The position numbers and the translations under genes are program-made. A stretch of DNA of 64,000 nt from Limnohabitans radicicola (GTDB lineage Bacteria > Pseudomonadota > Gammaproteobacteria > Burkholderiales > Burkholderiaceae_C). Below are positions 8,418-18,085 of the stretch, piece after piece. Location of the stretch: contig NZ_JACYFT010000001.1 in the NCBI RefSeq assembly GCF_014837235.1, positions 124,001-188,000 of the forward strand. The letters are read 5' to 3'. Position 1 is the stretch's first letter. The number at the start of each line of letters is the position of its first letter. The notes below the pieces were generated by a model, which was given only the letters and a program-made list of their open reading frames with translations, did not search any database and had not been told where the DNA came from.

Positions 8418-9940
8418 CCAATTCACACTGCGGGCGGACCATGCCCCGCTGGCCAGGCTTGTGTCTGGTGATGGCGTTGGGCTTTTGGCTCTCCGGCTGC
8501 GCCAGCACCACGAACTCACCGACGCCGCCTGCACAAGCGACATCCGCGGCCCCAAGTGCCAAAACCAGCCCTTCTGAAGCCGCCAGCGATACCCCCAATG
8601 GGGAACTGGCGCAAGCGGGCACCCTCAAGCCCAAAGCCAATCTGGGCCTGTTGCCCCCGACAGACATCTGGGAACGCATCCGCCGAGGTTTTGCCATGCC
8701 TGACCTCGAAGGTCCGCTGGTGCGCGACCGCGAGCAGTGGTATGCAGCCAGGCCCGACTACATCCTGCGCATGACCGAGCGCTCACGCCGCTACCTGTTC
8801 CACATCGTCGAGGAACTGGAACGCCGCGACATGCCGACCGAGCTGGCGCTGCTGCCCTTCATCGAGTCGGCGTTCAATCCAGAGGCGGTGTCCTCAGCGA
8901 AAGCCGCAGGCATGTGGCAATTCATGCCCGCCACCGGCAAGTACTTTGACCTCAAACAAAACCTGTTTCGCGATGACCGCCGTGATGTGCGCGAATCCAC
9001 GCGTGCTGCGCTGGATTACCTGCAAAAACTCTATGGCATGTTCGGTGACTGGCACTTGGCGCTGGCCGCCTACAACTGGGGCGAAGGCAGCGTGGGCCGT
9101 GCCCTGGCCCGCAACAAAGCGCTGGGCAAACCGCTGACCTACAGCGAGCTCAACATGCCCAACGAGACGCGTTACTACGTGCCCAAGCTGCAAGCGGTCA
9201 AAAACATCATTGCGCTGCCCGAGTCCTACAAGGTGGACTTGCCACTGATCCGCAACCACCCTTACTTCAAGAGCGTGCCAATTGAACGAGACATCGATGT
9301 GGCTTTGGCAGCCCGACTGGCCGAGATCAGCCTCGACGACTTCAAGGCCTTGAACCCGTCGATGAGCCGCCCCGTGATTCTCGCTTCGGGCACACCGCAA
9401 ATCCTGCTGCCCTGGGACAATGCCACGGTATTCGAGCGCAACTTGCAAAGCCACAGCGGGCAACGACTGGCCACCTGGACCGCCTGGGTAGCGCCACGCA
9501 CCATGAAACCCGAAGACGCGGCGCAAGAAGTGGGCATGCCCGTCGAGCAATTGCGCTCGGCCAACAGCATTCCGCCGCGGATGATGGTCAAGGCCGGCTC
9601 GACCTTGCTGGTGCACCGCAAAGGCCCCCTGGACACCGATGTCACCGAGCACATGGCCGACACAGCGCAATTGGCTTTGGCACCGGAAGTCGTACTCAAA
9701 CGTATCCTGGTCACCGCCCGTAAAGGCGACACCCTGGCAAGCCTGGCCGCAAGGCATGGTGTGACGGCCGCCAACATGGCCAGCTGGAACAAGCTGCACA
9801 TCGTGACCAGCCTCAAAGGCGGTCAGAGTCTGATCGTGTATGTCCCCAGCGAAGCGCCACGGCGTGCCCCCAAAGCGGTGGCCTCAGCCCCTTCGGCCCG
9901 CGCTCACAAGGCCCCTGCAGCCAGGAAAAAGAAACACTGA
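8414..9940 (+). CDS. mltD: Membrane-bound lytic murein transglycosylase D
   Basis: 508 residues. A lipoprotein signal peptide ends in the lipobox LSGC near residue 30, so the mature protein is lipid-anchored and acts on peptidoglycan in the periplasm. The SLT catalytic domain follows: LPFIESAFNPEAVSSAKAAG with the catalytic Glu, then GMWQFMPATGKYF and AAYNWGEGSVGRAL. A C-terminal LysM motif (ARKGDTLASLAARHGV) binds glycan. The tail is Ala/Lys-rich. I chose the ATG overlapping the gloB stop; a start nine codons later would also keep the signal peptide. Pairing with gloB is probably only positional. Confidence 0.92.
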   Translation: MTNSHCGRTMPRWPGLCLVMALGFWLSGCASTTNSPTPPAQATSAAPSAKTSPSEAASDTPNGELAQAGTLKPKANLGLLPPTDIWERIRRGFAMPDLEGPLVRDREQWYAARPDYILRMTERSRRYLFHIVEELERRDMPTELALLPFIESAFNPEAVSSAKAAGMWQFMPATGKYFDLKQNLFRDDRRDVRESTRAALDYLQKLYGMFGDWHLALAAYNWGEGSVGRALARNKALGKPLTYSELNMPNETRYYVPKLQAVKNIIALPESYKVDLPLIRNHPYFKSVPIERDIDVALAARLAEISLDDFKALNPSMSRPVILASGTPQILLPWDNATVFERNLQSHSGQRLATWTAWVAPRTMKPEDAAQEVGMPVEQLRSANSIPPRMMVKAGSTLLVHRKGPLDTDVTEHMADTAQLALAPEVVLKRILVTARKGDTLASLAARHGVTAANMASWNKLHIVTSLKGGQSLIVYVPSEAPRRAPKAVASAPSARAHKAPAARKKKH

Positions 9941-9968
9941 ATGCCCCCCGCCCATGCCGGGGGCGGGT

Positions 9969-11009
9969 TCAGGCCTTGAGTCGCGCCTTGGACCGCAAGG
10001 CAAAGGCGTTGTTGAATGTGCGCGCCAGCAGCACACGGCTGGTCTGCATGCGTCCGGTCAGTCGGGCCTGCGCCCGCCAGAGGTTCAGGACCGTGTCTTC
10101 CTGAACAAGCCCATCGATGGCATAGGATTCCCGAAGTTTCTCAAACGCCCCCAGATAGGCGGCACGGTCATTCATCCAGTAGGCAGCAGGAACGTAGCGG
10201 AACAAATCGGTGGGGCCCGATGTTTTCAACCACTTGAGCGCATGGACGACGCCATCGGTCAAGGCCTGGGCGACTTCGGGCTGGCGTTGCAGGAACTCTT
10301 CACGGGCAATCAGGCTTGCACCGGGCACCGCGCCCCCCATGACCTGTTGGGCTCCCTGCAGACTGCGGGCTTCACCCACCAGCAACACCTCGCCTTTCAT
10401 CTCAAGCCAATGCATGATCGGATCGGGATTGCACAAGGCATCGATACCGCCACTGCGCAAAGCCTCCAGCACCCCACCCGAAGAGCCCACTTCGATAAAA
10501 GTCACATCCTCGGGCAACACACCATGCAACAGCAGCCACTGGCTGGCCATGGTATGGGTGGAAGATGCGATCGAGGTGACCCCCACCCTGGTGCCTTTGA
10601 GTTCGGTCAGCGACTTCAATCCGGACAGCCGCGTCGACACCCCCAGGCTCACCTGAGGGCTGCGCCCCATCAACGCAAAAGCCTGGAGCTTGTGGTTTTG
10701 GTACTGGGCATTGAACACATGCTCGAACGCACCGGCGACCACTTCGGCCTTGCCAGACACCAGGCTGGCCATGGCATGCGCGCCCGCGTCGTGCACGATG
10801 AAATCCACCGCCACCCCGGCTTGACGAAAGTAACCAAGCTGGTCTGCCAGTACCAAAGGCAAGTGGTACAAGCTGTGTTTGGCGGCCAACGCGATGCCCA
10901 CCTTGGCAAGCTTGCCCGAGGCCGCAGACAGCGCACGAGCGGGCGATGCGAGCGGCAAAGCGCTTGCAGCAGCAGCCAGCGACAGCAGTTGTCGACGTCG
11001 GGCATCCAT
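9969..11009 (-). CDS. ABC transporter substrate-binding protein, NitT/TauT type (orphan)
   Basis: 346 residues. The N-terminus MDARRRQLLSLAAAASALP has an arginine-rich start and hydrophobic core, fitting a Tat-like or Sec signal. The mature part resembles NMT1/THI5-like and SsuA/TauA binding proteins: GYFRQAGVAVDFIVHDAGAH, then LKGTRVGVTSIASSTHTMAS. Such proteins deliver sulfonates, nitrate, pyrimidines or thiamine precursors to an ABC permease. No permease or ATPase gene is adjacent, so partners must lie elsewhere. GGAG stands eight bases before the ATG. Ligand cannot be named. Confidence 0.8.
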   Translation of the reverse strand: MDARRRQLLSLAAAASALPLASPARALSAASGKLAKVGIALAAKHSLYHLPLVLADQLGYFRQAGVAVDFIVHDAGAHAMASLVSGKAEVVAGAFEHVFNAQYQNHKLQAFALMGRSPQVSLGVSTRLSGLKSLTELKGTRVGVTSIASSTHTMASQWLLLHGVLPEDVTFIEVGSSGGVLEALRSGGIDALCNPDPIMHWLEMKGEVLLVGEARSLQGAQQVMGGAVPGASLIAREEFLQRQPEVAQALTDGVVHALKWLKTSGPTDLFRYVPAAYWMNDRAAYLGAFEKLRESYAIDGLVQEDTVLNLWRAQARLTGRMQTSRVLLARTFNNAFALRSKARLKA

Positions 11010-11144
11010 CTCTCGCGCTCCATCCTCGGTTCTATCTGGGTTGGACCAAGCTTAGGCCAAGCGCCTGATGCGCGCATCGGGACTCATCCCGAGCGGGTTT
11101 TCACGTAATGGATTGTGAGTAGCCTGCCGCAGACTCCACCGCCA

Positions 11145-11735
11145 TCAACGGCGGTCGACCAGGGCGTGGGCGATGGTGCCCAGATCCACATATTCCAGCT
11201 CACTGCCAGCAGGCACACCACGCGCCAGCCGCGTCACGCGCAGGCCAAGCGATTTGAGCATCTCGGCAATCACATGCGCCGTGGCTTCACCCTCGGCGGT
11301 GAAGTTGGTGGCCAAAATGACCTCGCGCAAGCCCTCTTCCGACGCCCGCTGGCGCAATTTGGCCAGGCCGATGTCGTGCGGCCCAATGCCGTCGAGCGGG
11401 CTGAGCTTGCCCATGAGCACAAAGTACAGGCCGCGGTAGGTGCCTGTGCGCTCCACCGCAGACTGATCCGCCGGGGTTTCGACCACGCACAACTGGCTGT
11501 GGTCACGCGAAGCATCGGCGCAGGTGTCGCAAATGTCCGCTTCGGTGAAGGTGTGGCAGCGCTCACAGTGGCGCACATGCGCCACCGCATGGCTCAAAGC
11601 CTGCGCCAGCTGCATGGCCGTGGCGCGGTCGTGCTGCAGCAAATGGAACGCCATGCGCGAAGCCGACTTCACGCCCACCCCGGGCAAGCCCTTGAGGGCC
11701 TGCACCAAAGTCGCCAGCGCGTGGGTATCGGCCAT
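11145..11735 (-). CDS. recR: Recombination protein RecR
   Basis: 196 residues, standard length. RecR works with RecF and RecO to load RecA at gaps. It shows an N-terminal helix-hairpin-helix region ([20 protein letters not shown]), a C4 zinc finger ([16 protein letters not shown]) and a Toprim domain ([17 protein letters not shown], then [14 protein letters not shown]). It is the last gene of a dnaX-ybaB-recR cluster, a classical bacterial arrangement, and starts 12 bases after ybaB. Confidence 0.96.
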   Translation of the reverse strand: MADTHALATLVQALKGLPGVGVKSASRMAFHLLQHDRATAMQLAQALSHAVAHVRHCERCHTFTEADICDTCADASRDHSQLCVVETPADQSAVERTGTYRGLYFVLMGKLSPLDGIGPHDIGLAKLRQRASEEGLREVILATNFTAEGEATAHVIAEMLKSLGLRVTRLARGVPAGSELEYVDLGTIAHALVDRR

Positions 11736-11747
11736 GGCTCAGCCGCC

Positions 11748-12071
11748 TCAGAAAGGCAGCTTCATGCCGGGCGGCAGACCGGCGGTGAGCTTGCCCATTT
11801 TCTGTTGGGACACTTCCTCGGCCTGACGCACGGCCGCATTGAAGGCCGCAGCCACCAGGTCTTCCAGCATGTCCTTGTCGTCGGCCAGCAGGCTCGGGTC
11901 GATGGTCACGCGGCGCACCTCGTGCTTGCAGGTCATCAGCACTTTGACAAGGCCCGAACCAGACTGCCCCTCCACTTCGATGAAGGCCAGTTCGTCCTGG
12001 GCTTTTTTCAGGTTGTCTTGCATGGCTTGCGCCTGTTTCATCAGGCCGGCCAGTTGTCCTTTGTTGAACAT
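11748..12071 (-). CDS. ybaB: YbaB/EbfC family nucleoid-associated protein
   Basis: 107 residues. Members form dimers that bind DNA and are nearly always found between dnaX and rec[19 protein letters not shown] starts the N-terminal coiled helix; MKLPF ends it in the typical way. The frame is open upstream into dnaX, but this ATG is preceded by an AGAAAG purine stretch and gives the conserved N-terminus. The gap to dnaX is 28 bases. The function in DNA compaction or repair is inferred from the family. Confidence 0.94.
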   Translation of the reverse strand: MFNKGQLAGLMKQAQAMQDNLKKAQDELAFIEVEGQSGSGLVKVLMTCKHEVRRVTIDPSLLADDKDMLEDLVAAAFNAAVRQAEEVSQQKMGKLTAGLPPGMKLPF

Positions 12072-12099
12072 GTTTGTCTTTCTGTCTTGAATGAAAAAA

Positions 12100-14040
12100 T
12101 CAGAGGGGCTGGATGCTGCCCGGCACGATCCGGGCACCAAAGTCACGCACCATGGCTTGCACCAGCGGATCGCTTTGAATGAGCTCCTCCGCCGCCACCA
12201 TTTTGGCTGCAGCCGCCACCGCCAAGCGCTTGGCCGGGCTGTCCACCACCGGCCCCAGCTCGACCGCCAGGCGCACTGCATGGCCTGCGGCCTGCAAAGC
12301 CGCCTGCAAACGTTCGCGGGTGCTGGGCATGTTGAGCGATTCGCGCTCGATGCGCAGCTGCCATTGGTCAGCGCTGCGGCTGAACAATTGAGACTGCAGT
12401 GCGAGTTCTCGCACCAGCGCAGTGATGACGTCAGCGGCCATCAGATCCCGCACCACCTCGGCCCAGAAGTCACCTTCGGGGGTGGGCTGCAAAGGCACTT
12501 CGGGGCGCTTGAGCGCGTCCACCCGGGCCGATGGTGCCGGAGCCTCGCGCACAGGCAAGGGGCGAATGGCCGGCGCAGCCACAGGTGCTGCGCTCACCGC
12601 CACCTCGTCCAGTTCCTCCCAGGGCGGCAGGTCCATCGGTGGCTCGTCCAGGGCGGCCAGCATCTCGTCCACCGAGGGTTCGGGATCGGAGGGCGACGCA
12701 GCGGGCTGGGGCTGAGCGGGTCGTTCGGTCCCAACTTGAGGCACCGGAGCAGATACCGGCTCAGGCGGAGTCACGGGCACTGCGGCCACAGGCTCAGCAC
12801 GCGAGGGAGATTCAACACGTGCAACGGCAGCAGGCACCACTGGCGCTGGCGCCACTGTTGGTGCTTTGACTGGAGGGACGGGACGGGCGGACTCAGCCCG
12901 CTGCGTCAGCGATGGGCTTTTTTTTTCAGCCGACCCGCTGGCGGGTTTGAAAGCCAGCAGGCGCAGCAGCACCATGGTGAGCGCCGCGTATTCGTCGGGT
13001 GCCAGACCCAGCTCAGTGCGACCGTGCAGGCACAGGCTGTATAGCAACTGGGTTTCTTCGGCCGACATGCGCTCGGCCAGATCGACCAGCACCGGTGCAT
13101 CCGGGTCATCGGCATCTTGCGTCAAACCAGGCACCGCCTGCATGACGGCCATGCGCTGCAGCAAGGTGCTCATGTCTTCCAGGGTGGCAGCAGCCGACAC
13201 ACCATGCTGGCGCAAGGCATCGACCAGGGACACCACCGACGCGCCATCGGCATCGGCCAAGGCGCGGATCAGGTTGAGCACATGGCTGCGGTCCACGCTG
13301 CCCAGCATTTGGCGAACGCCCGCCTCCTGCAACTGACCGCTGCCAAAGGCGATCGCCTGGTCGGTCAGGCTCAGCGCGTCGCGCATCGAGCCGCGTGCGG
13401 CACGGGCCAGCAAGCGCAAAGCGGCGGGCTCCGCCGCCAGGCTCTCGGCCGCCAGCACGCGGGTCAGGTGTTCAAACACCGTCTCCGGGGCCATCGGACG
13501 CAGGTTGAACTGCAGGCAGCGCGAGAGCACCGTGACCGGAACTTTTTGCGGGTCGGTCGTGGCCAGCACGAACTTGAGGTATTCGGGGGGTTCTTCGAGT
13601 GTTTTCAACATCGCGTTGAACGCGGTGTTGGTGAGCATGTGCACCTCGTCGATCATGAAGACCTTGAAGCGCCCCTGAACAGGTTTGTAGACCGCCTGCT
13701 CCAGCAGGCTCTGGACTTCGTCCACCCCCCGGTTGGAGGCGGCGTCGAGCTCGGTGTAATCGACAAAACGGCCGGCATCGATGTCTCGGCAGGCCTGGCA
13801 CACGCCGCAGGGCTCGGCCGTGATGCCGCCTTGCCCATCTGCGCCCTGGCAGTTGAGCGACTTGGCCAAGATGCGCGAGACGGTGGTCTTGCCCACCCCG
13901 CGGGTGCCGGTGAACAGGTAGGCGTGGTGCAGGCGCTGCTGGGTCAGCGCATTCGACAGGGCCTGAACCACATGCTCCTGCCCCACCATTTCGGTGAAAG
14001 AGCGCGGGCGGTACTTGCGGGCCAGGACAAGGTAAGACAT
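12100..14040 (-). CDS. dnaX: DNA polymerase III subunit tau (and probably gamma)
   Basis: 646 residues, close to the E. coli tau length. It is the clamp-loader ATPase subunit; tau also holds two polymerase cores and the DnaB helicase. Walker A is GTRGVGKTT (residues 45-53), the zinc cysteines are C64, C78, C81 and C84, and [11 protein letters not shown] is Walker B. Domains I-III end near residue 370, followed by an Ala/Pro/Val-rich linker (about 375-500) and the C-terminal polymerase-binding part. Codons 372-374 contain a run of nine A with a hairpin just after, a likely frameshift site giving a short gamma form (separate entry). The start has no ribosome site but a TAGAAT box six bases upstream. 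Confidence 0.96.
   Translation of the reverse strand: MSYLVLARKYRPRSFTEMVGQEHVVQALSNALTQQRLHHAYLFTGTRGVGKTTVSRILAKSLNCQGADGQGGITAEPCGVCQACRDIDAGRFVDYTELDAASNRGVDEVQSLLEQAVYKPVQGRFKVFMIDEVHMLTNTAFNAMLKTLEEPPEYLKFVLATTDPQKVPVTVLSRCLQFNLRPMAPETVFEHLTRVLAAESLAAEPAALRLLARAARGSMRDALSLTDQAIAFGSGQLQEAGVRQMLGSVDRSHVLNLIRALADADGASVVSLVDALRQHGVSAAATLEDMSTLLQRMAVMQAVPGLTQDADDPDAPVLVDLAERMSAEETQLLYSLCLHGRTELGLAPDEYAALTMVLLRLLAFKPASGSAEKKSPSLTQRAESARPVPPVKAPTVAPAPVVPAAVARVESPSRAEPVAAVPVTPPEPVSAPVPQVGTERPAQPQPAASPSDPEPSVDEMLAALDEPPMDLPPWEELDEVAVSAAPVAAPAIRPLPVREAPAPSARVDALKRPEVPLQPTPEGDFWAEVVRDLMAADVITALVRELALQSQLFSRSADQWQLRIERESLNMPSTRERLQAALQAAGHAVRLAVELGPVVDSPAKRLAVAAAAKMVAAEELIQSDPLVQAMVRDFGARIVPGSIQPL
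12893..12927 (-). other. Candidate dnaX frameshift or slippage signal
   Basis: On the minus strand, codons 372-374 (GAA AAA AAA) plus the next base hold nine consecutive A (12926-12918). A hairpin follows: CGCTG (12911-12907), loop ACG, CAGCG (12903-12899), extended by an outer GCC/GGC pairing. Both alternative frames close at once: the -1 frame reads KPIADAAG then TGA at 12895-12893, the other frame reads three codons then stop. The -1 product would be about 382 residues, ending at the boundary of clamp-loader domain III. In E. coli a shorter A-rich slippery site plus hairpin makes gamma; poly-A slippage is known for Thermus dnaX. Use here is inferred. Confidence 0.65.
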
Positions 14041-14052
14041 GGGAGGATTCTA
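14041..14052 (-). promoter_or_regulatory. dnaX -10 element, leaderless start
   Basis: Minus-strand TAGAAT at 14052-14047 followed by six bases (CCTCCC) and the dnaX ATG. The transcript would begin at or within a base of the A of ATG. The six bases are the opposite of a Shine-Dalgarno sequence. The -35 region is weak. Confidence 0.55.
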
Positions 14053-14161
14053 TCGGGCCAAGGCTGCCGTTTCGAAGAAAGGCGGACAAACCCGCCAGAT
14101 CGTGTCCGAACGTAAATTAAGTGCGTACGGGCACAGAAAAAGCGCGGTGCTCGCCTACAAT

Positions 14162-14262
14162 CAACCCCGACGGGCCTTCCCGCATGGTGAAGCGGCCAAC
14201 CGGGTCAGGTGGGGAACCAAGCAGCCCTAACTGTGGAGCCAGTGCCGGGGTCAAGGCTCGTC
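14162..14262 (+). ncRNA. ffs: Signal recognition particle 4.5S RNA
   Basis: The conserved Ffh-binding domain is recognisable: GGGTCAGG, then a GGAA tetraloop closed by TGG/CCA, then the AAGCAGCCC internal loop strand and TAACTG. E. coli closes the same loop with TCC/GGA, so this is a compensated stem. Outer arms ACCCCG and CGGGGT pair the ends. A TACAAT box at 14156-14161 is the likely -10, and a T run at about 14269-14275 may end transcription. The exact ends are approximate. It directs signal-peptide-bearing ribosomes to the membrane with Ffh. It is divergent from dnaX and convergent with the next gene. Confidence 0.9.
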
Positions 14263-14317
14263 ACCTTCTTTTTTGCGCCGGAGACATCTCTCCACCGTTC
14301 AGCGCCAACCCCACCCC

Positions 14318-14347
14318 AAAAGACAAAAACCCGGACCAAGCCGGGTT
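14318..14347 (-). terminator. Intrinsic terminator downstream of the 14396-14689 gene
   Basis: On the minus strand AACCCGG, loop CTTGGT, CCGGGTT followed by TTTGTCTTTT. It lies about 50 bases after the stop codon of the minus-strand gene. Confidence 0.75.
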
Positions 14348-14395
14348 GTGAAGTACACCCCGACGCCATTCGGGGCACAAGCATGGACATGCGGA

Positions 14396-14689
14396 TCAGG
14401 CCATGCGGCGACGCAGCATCGGGAACGGGATGGTTTTGGCCTTGGGCTGTGCAGCGCGCTTGGGCACCGACTGACCCGATTGGATGAACTGGGACACCAG
14501 GGCATCGGCCTCGGGATGGGCACCGGCCCGGCTGGCTTCGAAGTGGAAGCGGGTCTGCTGGGACATTTGGGCCACAAAATTCTGAGGGTAATCCCGAACA
14601 TTGAAGCCACGCAGGGCCATCACCTTCATGAAAGCGTTGGCAGCCTCTTCGACGGCAACTTGGTATTCGGTGGAAGCAACTGGGGTCAT
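14396..14689 (-). CDS. Conserved hypothetical protein, 97 residues
   Basis: I do not recognise a named family. The first 50 residues form amphipathic helix-like sequence (TEYQVAVEEAANAFMKVMAL), and the C-terminal 25 residues are basic and end in RRRMA, as in small nucleic-acid or nucleoid-associated proteins. GAGGA lies just before the ATG and a terminator follows, so it looks like a real single-gene unit. No signal peptide or membrane segment is visible. Codon use matches the neighbours. Confidence 0.7.
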   Translation of the reverse strand: MTPVASTEYQVAVEEAANAFMKVMALRGFNVRDYPQNFVAQMSQQTRFHFEASRAGAHPEADALVSQFIQSGQSVPKRAAQPKAKTIPFPMLRRRMA

Positions 14690-14772
14690 GTCATCCTCAT
14701 GTGTGATGTGTTGTAGACCACCCTCTAACGCACCCCAAGCCCGTCCGGTAGACAGGCATTTGTATAAATTTG

Positions 14773-16074
14773 TTACTTCCAGTCGAAAATGCCTTCAGCG
14801 GCCCGTTTTCCGCTGGCCAGGCAGGCGGTCAACAGATAGCCCCCCGTGGGCGCTTCCCAATCGAGCATCTCGCCTGCGCAAAAAACCCCAGGCAGCTGCC
14901 GGAGCATGAGTTGTGGCGTCAATGCCTGCTCAGTCACGCCCCCGGCAGTGCTGATGGCTTCGGCCATCGGACGCGGCGCCTTGAGGGGCACCGGCAGACC
15001 CTTGATCGCTTGCGCCAGCGCCTGCGGCGAGGCCCAGATGTCTGCCGGGCACAGCTCGTGGATCAAGCCGGTCTTGACCCCTTGCAAACCCAGCCGACCT
15101 TTCAGATGGCTCGACCAGCTTCGGCTGCCACGGGGCCTTTTCACCTCGGCCAGCACCTGCTCCAAAGACTTGTCGGGCAAAAGGTCCAGGGTGAAATGCG
15201 CAGCACCCGAGCGAATCAGCGCATCGCGCAGAGGGGCCGAAGCGGCATAAATCAGACTGCCCTCGACCCCGGTTTGCGTCACCACAAACTCGCCTTTGCG
15301 GTACCAAGGGGCGTCGTCCTCGGCACTGGCGCCATCCAAGGCCACGGCCACGGACTTGAGCGGCTCTCCCGCAAAACGGGTTCGAAAGTGTTCGCTCCAA
15401 CCTGCCCCATCCCGCCCCAGAACGTCAAATCCGCAGTTGGCGGGCTGCAAAGCAGCCACATCCACACCTTGCTGGGCCAGCAGCGCCGTCCAGCTGCCGT
15501 CCGAACCCAGCCGGGGCCAACTGCCGCCGCCCAGCGCCAGCAAGGTGGCCCGCGCCTTGACCTTGAGGGGCGCGCGCCCTTCGCTGCGGCCAAACACCAT
15601 GCAGCCATCGTCCCAGCCCAACCAGCGGTGGCGCATATGAAACTGCACGCCCCCCCCCACCTGCGTGTGGCGCAAACGGTGCAACCAGGCGCGCAGCAAA
15701 GGCGCGGCCTTCATCTCGGTCGGGAAGACGCGCCCCGATGTGCCCACAAAGGTGTCAATGCCCAACTCCTGGGCCCAGGCCCGCACCTGCTCGCCGTCCA
15801 GCCCATCCAGCCATGAACCGACCCAAGCCTGGCCTTGGGCGTAGCGCTGGTCAAACTGGGGCCGGCGTTCAGAATGGGTGAGGTTCAAGCCCCCTTTGCC
15901 CGCCAGCAAAAATTTGCGCCCCACCGAAGGCATGGCGTCAAACAAATGCACCGAGCGCCCGGCATGGGCCAGCCAATCAGCGGCCATCAAGCCGGCCGGG
16001 CCACCCCCCACGATCACGACGTCGGCGTCCAAGGAGTCAAATGAAGCAACAGCAGGAGCAGCAGGCAAGGACAT
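14773..16074 (-). CDS. FAD-dependent oxidoreductase, HI0933/YhiN family
   Basis: 433 residues. The N-terminal Rossmann motif [22 protein letters not shown] (given here as [18 protein letters not shown]) binds FAD, followed by [18 protein letters not shown], characteristic of the HI0933-like flavoproteins. The C-terminal part has [20 protein letters not shown] and [20 protein letters not shown], which close the FAD site. Substrate and physiological role are not established for this family. It is divergent from trxA with about 100 bases between the two start codons, so promoters are shared or close. Confidence 0.87.
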   Translation of the reverse strand: MSLPAAPAVASFDSLDADVVIVGGGPAGLMAADWLAHAGRSVHLFDAMPSVGRKFLLAGKGGLNLTHSERRPQFDQRYAQGQAWVGSWLDGLDGEQVRAWAQELGIDTFVGTSGRVFPTEMKAAPLLRAWLHRLRHTQVGGGVQFHMRHRWLGWDDGCMVFGRSEGRAPLKVKARATLLALGGGSWPRLGSDGSWTALLAQQGVDVAALQPANCGFDVLGRDGAGWSEHFRTRFAGEPLKSVAVALDGASAEDDAPWYRKGEFVVTQTGVEGSLIYAASAPLRDALIRSGAAHFTLDLLPDKSLEQVLAEVKRPRGSRSWSSHLKGRLGLQGVKTGLIHELCPADIWASPQALAQAIKGLPVPLKAPRPMAEAISTAGGVTEQALTPQLMLRQLPGVFCAGEMLDWEAPTGGYLLTACLASGKRAAEGIFDWK

Positions 16075-16174
16075 GGGGATCAGCGGTAGAGCCTCCGCGA
16101 CAGACGGGGCATTGGGATTCTGTCAAAATAGCCGCAACTTTAGCTGCATATTCACTCTTGAAAAGGAACAGGCC

Positions 16175-16507
16175 ATGGCCAGCGATTTGATCAAACACGT
16201 TTCTGACGCCTCTTTCGAAACCGATGTCGTCAATGCTGGCCAGCCAGTGGTGGTCGATTTCTGGGCCGAATGGTGCGGTCCCTGCAAAATGATCGCCCCC
16301 ATCTTGGACGAAGTCGCAGGCGCCTACCAGGGCAAACTGCAAGTGGCCAAGATGAACGTCGACGAGAACCGTGACATCCCGGCCAAGTTCGGCATCCGTG
16401 GCATCCCCACATTGATGCTGTTCAAGGACGGCAAGCTCGCAGCCACCAAAGTGGGCGCCATGAGCAAAGCACAGCTCACCGCCTTCATCGACCAGCAATT
16501 GGCCTGA
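16175..16507 (+). CDS. trxA: Thioredoxin 1
   Basis: 110 residues. The active site WCGPC has its cysteines at 34 and 37; the cis-proline motif [11 protein letters not shown] is present. It reduces disulfides in cytoplasmic proteins, with electrons from thioredoxin reductase. The open frame runs further upstream, but the ATG at 16175 is preceded by AAGGAA at a good distance and gives the family N-terminus MASDLIKHV. An intrinsic terminator follows 20 bases after the stop, so rho, the next gene, is a separate unit. Confidence 0.97.
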   Translation: MASDLIKHVSDASFETDVVNAGQPVVVDFWAEWCGPCKMIAPILDEVAGAYQGKLQVAKMNVDENRDIPAKFGIRGIPTLMLFKDGKLAATKVGAMSKAQLTAFIDQQLA

Positions 16508-16526
16508 GCCCCCCTCGGGTCTTTCA

Positions 16527-16557
16527 CAAAAACCGGGACACAACGTCCCGGTTTTCG
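16527..16557 (+). terminator. trxA intrinsic terminator
   Basis: AACCGGGAC and GTCCCGGTT pair around the loop ACAAC and are followed by TTTCGTTT. It lies between trxA and rho. Confidence 0.85.
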
Positions 16558-16582
16558 TTTCTGGCGGCACCCTCTGAAAACC

Positions 16583-16740
16583 TGTCATAATTTCCGCTCA
16601 GCAAGCACCTGACAGGGTGCTCCTGCTCAGAGCCACCGGCATTGGACCTCGTGACCCTAGGCCCAGCCGGATCTGGACCCCTCCCCCCCGGTTTTTCTGC
16701 ATACGGCACCAACAAGCCGTCTTGATACAGGCCATTTCCC
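16583..16740 (+). promoter_or_regulatory. rho: rho promoter and long leader
   Basis: An extended -10 element, TG-T-CATAAT, lies at 16583-16591, which would start RNA near 16598 and leave a leader of about 140 bases before the rho ATG. The leader holds a six-base-pair hairpin AGCACC/GGTGCT (16604-16621) and a C-rich stretch near 16680-16690. In E. coli rho is controlled by its own protein through a long leader; a similar role here is an inference. No Shine-Dalgarno sequence is obvious before the ATG. Confidence 0.5.
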
Positions 16741-18003
16741 ATGCATTTGAATGAACTGAAGGCACTGCATGTGTCTGAACTCCTGAAGCAAGCCGACACG
16801 CTCGAAATCGAAAACACCGGTCGCATGCGCAAACAGGAGCTGATGTTTGCCATCATCAAAAAGCGCGCCAAAGCGGGCGAGCAGGTGTTTGCCGACGGCG
16901 TGCTGGAAATTCTGCCCGACGGGTTTGGCTTTTTGCGCAGCCCCGACTCCAGCTACACGGCCAGCACCGACGACATCTACATCAGCCCCAGCCAGGTGCG
17001 ACGCTTCAACCTGCACACGGGCGACATGATCGAAGGTGAAGTGCGCATCCCCAAAGACGGTGAACGCTACTTTGCCCTGACCAAGCTGGACCAGGTCAAC
17101 GGCGACCTTCCCGAGAACAACAAGCACAAGGTCATGTTCGAGAACCTGACGCCCCTGTTCCCCAAGGAGCAGATGCGCCTGGAGCGTGACATCAAGGGCG
17201 ACGAAAACATCACCGCCCGTGTGATCGACATCATTGCGCCGCTGGGCCGCGGCCAGCGCGCCCTGATCGTGGCGCAGCCCAAGTCGGGCAAGACCGTGAT
17301 GATGCAGCAGATCGCGCATGCCATCACTGCCAACTACCCCGATGTGCACCTGATGGTGCTGCTGGTCGACGAACGCCCTGAAGAAGTGACCGAGATGCAG
17401 CGCAGCGTGCGCGGTGAAGTCATTTCGTCCACCTTCGACGAACCCGCCTCTCGCCACGTGCATGTGGCCGAAATGGTGATCGAGCGCGCCAAGCGCCTGG
17501 TTGAGCTGAAAAAAGACGTGGTGATCCTGCTGGACTCGATCACCCGCCTGGCCCGCGCCTACAACAACGTGGTGCCCTCATCGGGCAAAGTGCTGTCGGG
17601 CGGTGTGGACGCCAATGCCCTGCAACGCCCCAAGCGCTTCTTTGGCGCGGCGCGCAATGTGGAAGAAGGCGGCAGCCTGACCATCATCGCCACCGCCTTG
17701 GTCGACACCGGCAGCCGCATGGACGAAGTGATCTTTGAAGAATTCAAGGGCACCGGCAACTGCGAAATCCACCTGGAGCGCCGCCTGTACGAAAAACGCG
17801 TGTTCCCGGCCATCAACCTCAACCGCAGCGGCACCCGCCGCGAAGAATTGCTGCTGCAGCCCGAAGTGCTGCAAAAGACCCGCATCCTTCGCCAGTTCAT
17901 GTACAACATGGACGAAATCGAGGCCATGGAGATGGTCTTGAAGAGCATGAAAGCGACCAAGTCCAACGTCGAATTCTTCGACATGATGAGACGTGGCGGC
18001 TGA
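16741..18003 (+). CDS. rho: Transcription termination factor Rho
   Basis: 420 residues, as in most proteobacteria. An N-terminal helix bundle ([18 protein letters not shown]) precedes an OB-type RNA-binding domain with DGFGFLR. The ATPase domain has Walker [14 protein letters not shown] near residue 180, [11 protein letters not shown], and [11 protein letters not shown]. It is a hexameric RNA helicase that ends many transcripts. Nothing is missing. It has its own promoter region and is followed at once by the rpmE2 promoter. Confidence 0.98.
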   Translation: MHLNELKALHVSELLKQADTLEIENTGRMRKQELMFAIIKKRAKAGEQVFADGVLEILPDGFGFLRSPDSSYTASTDDIYISPSQVRRFNLHTGDMIEGEVRIPKDGERYFALTKLDQVNGDLPENNKHKVMFENLTPLFPKEQMRLERDIKGDENITARVIDIIAPLGRGQRALIVAQPKSGKTVMMQQIAHAITANYPDVHLMVLLVDERPEEVTEMQRSVRGEVISSTFDEPASRHVHVAEMVIERAKRLVELKKDVVILLDSITRLARAYNNVVPSSGKVLSGGVDANALQRPKRFFGAARNVEEGGSLTIIATALVDTGSRMDEVIFEEFKGTGNCEIHLERRLYEKRVFPAINLNRSGTRREELLLQPEVLQKTRILRQFMYNMDEIEAMEMVLKSMKATKSNVEFFDMMRRGG

Positions 18004-18008
18004 TCCCC

Positions 18009-18014
18009 TATAAT
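18009..18014 (+). promoter_or_regulatory. rpmE2 -10 element
   Basis: Perfect TATAAT six bases after the rho stop codon. RNA would start near 18021, giving a leader of about 65 bases before the ribosomal protein gene. A clear -35 was not found. Confidence 0.55.
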
Positions 18015-18085
18015 CCAAGGTTTTGCGGAAAGTGCGCACAGATTGGCTGGGGCGTGGCTACCGTGGTTTCAAAAAGGAAAAACCC

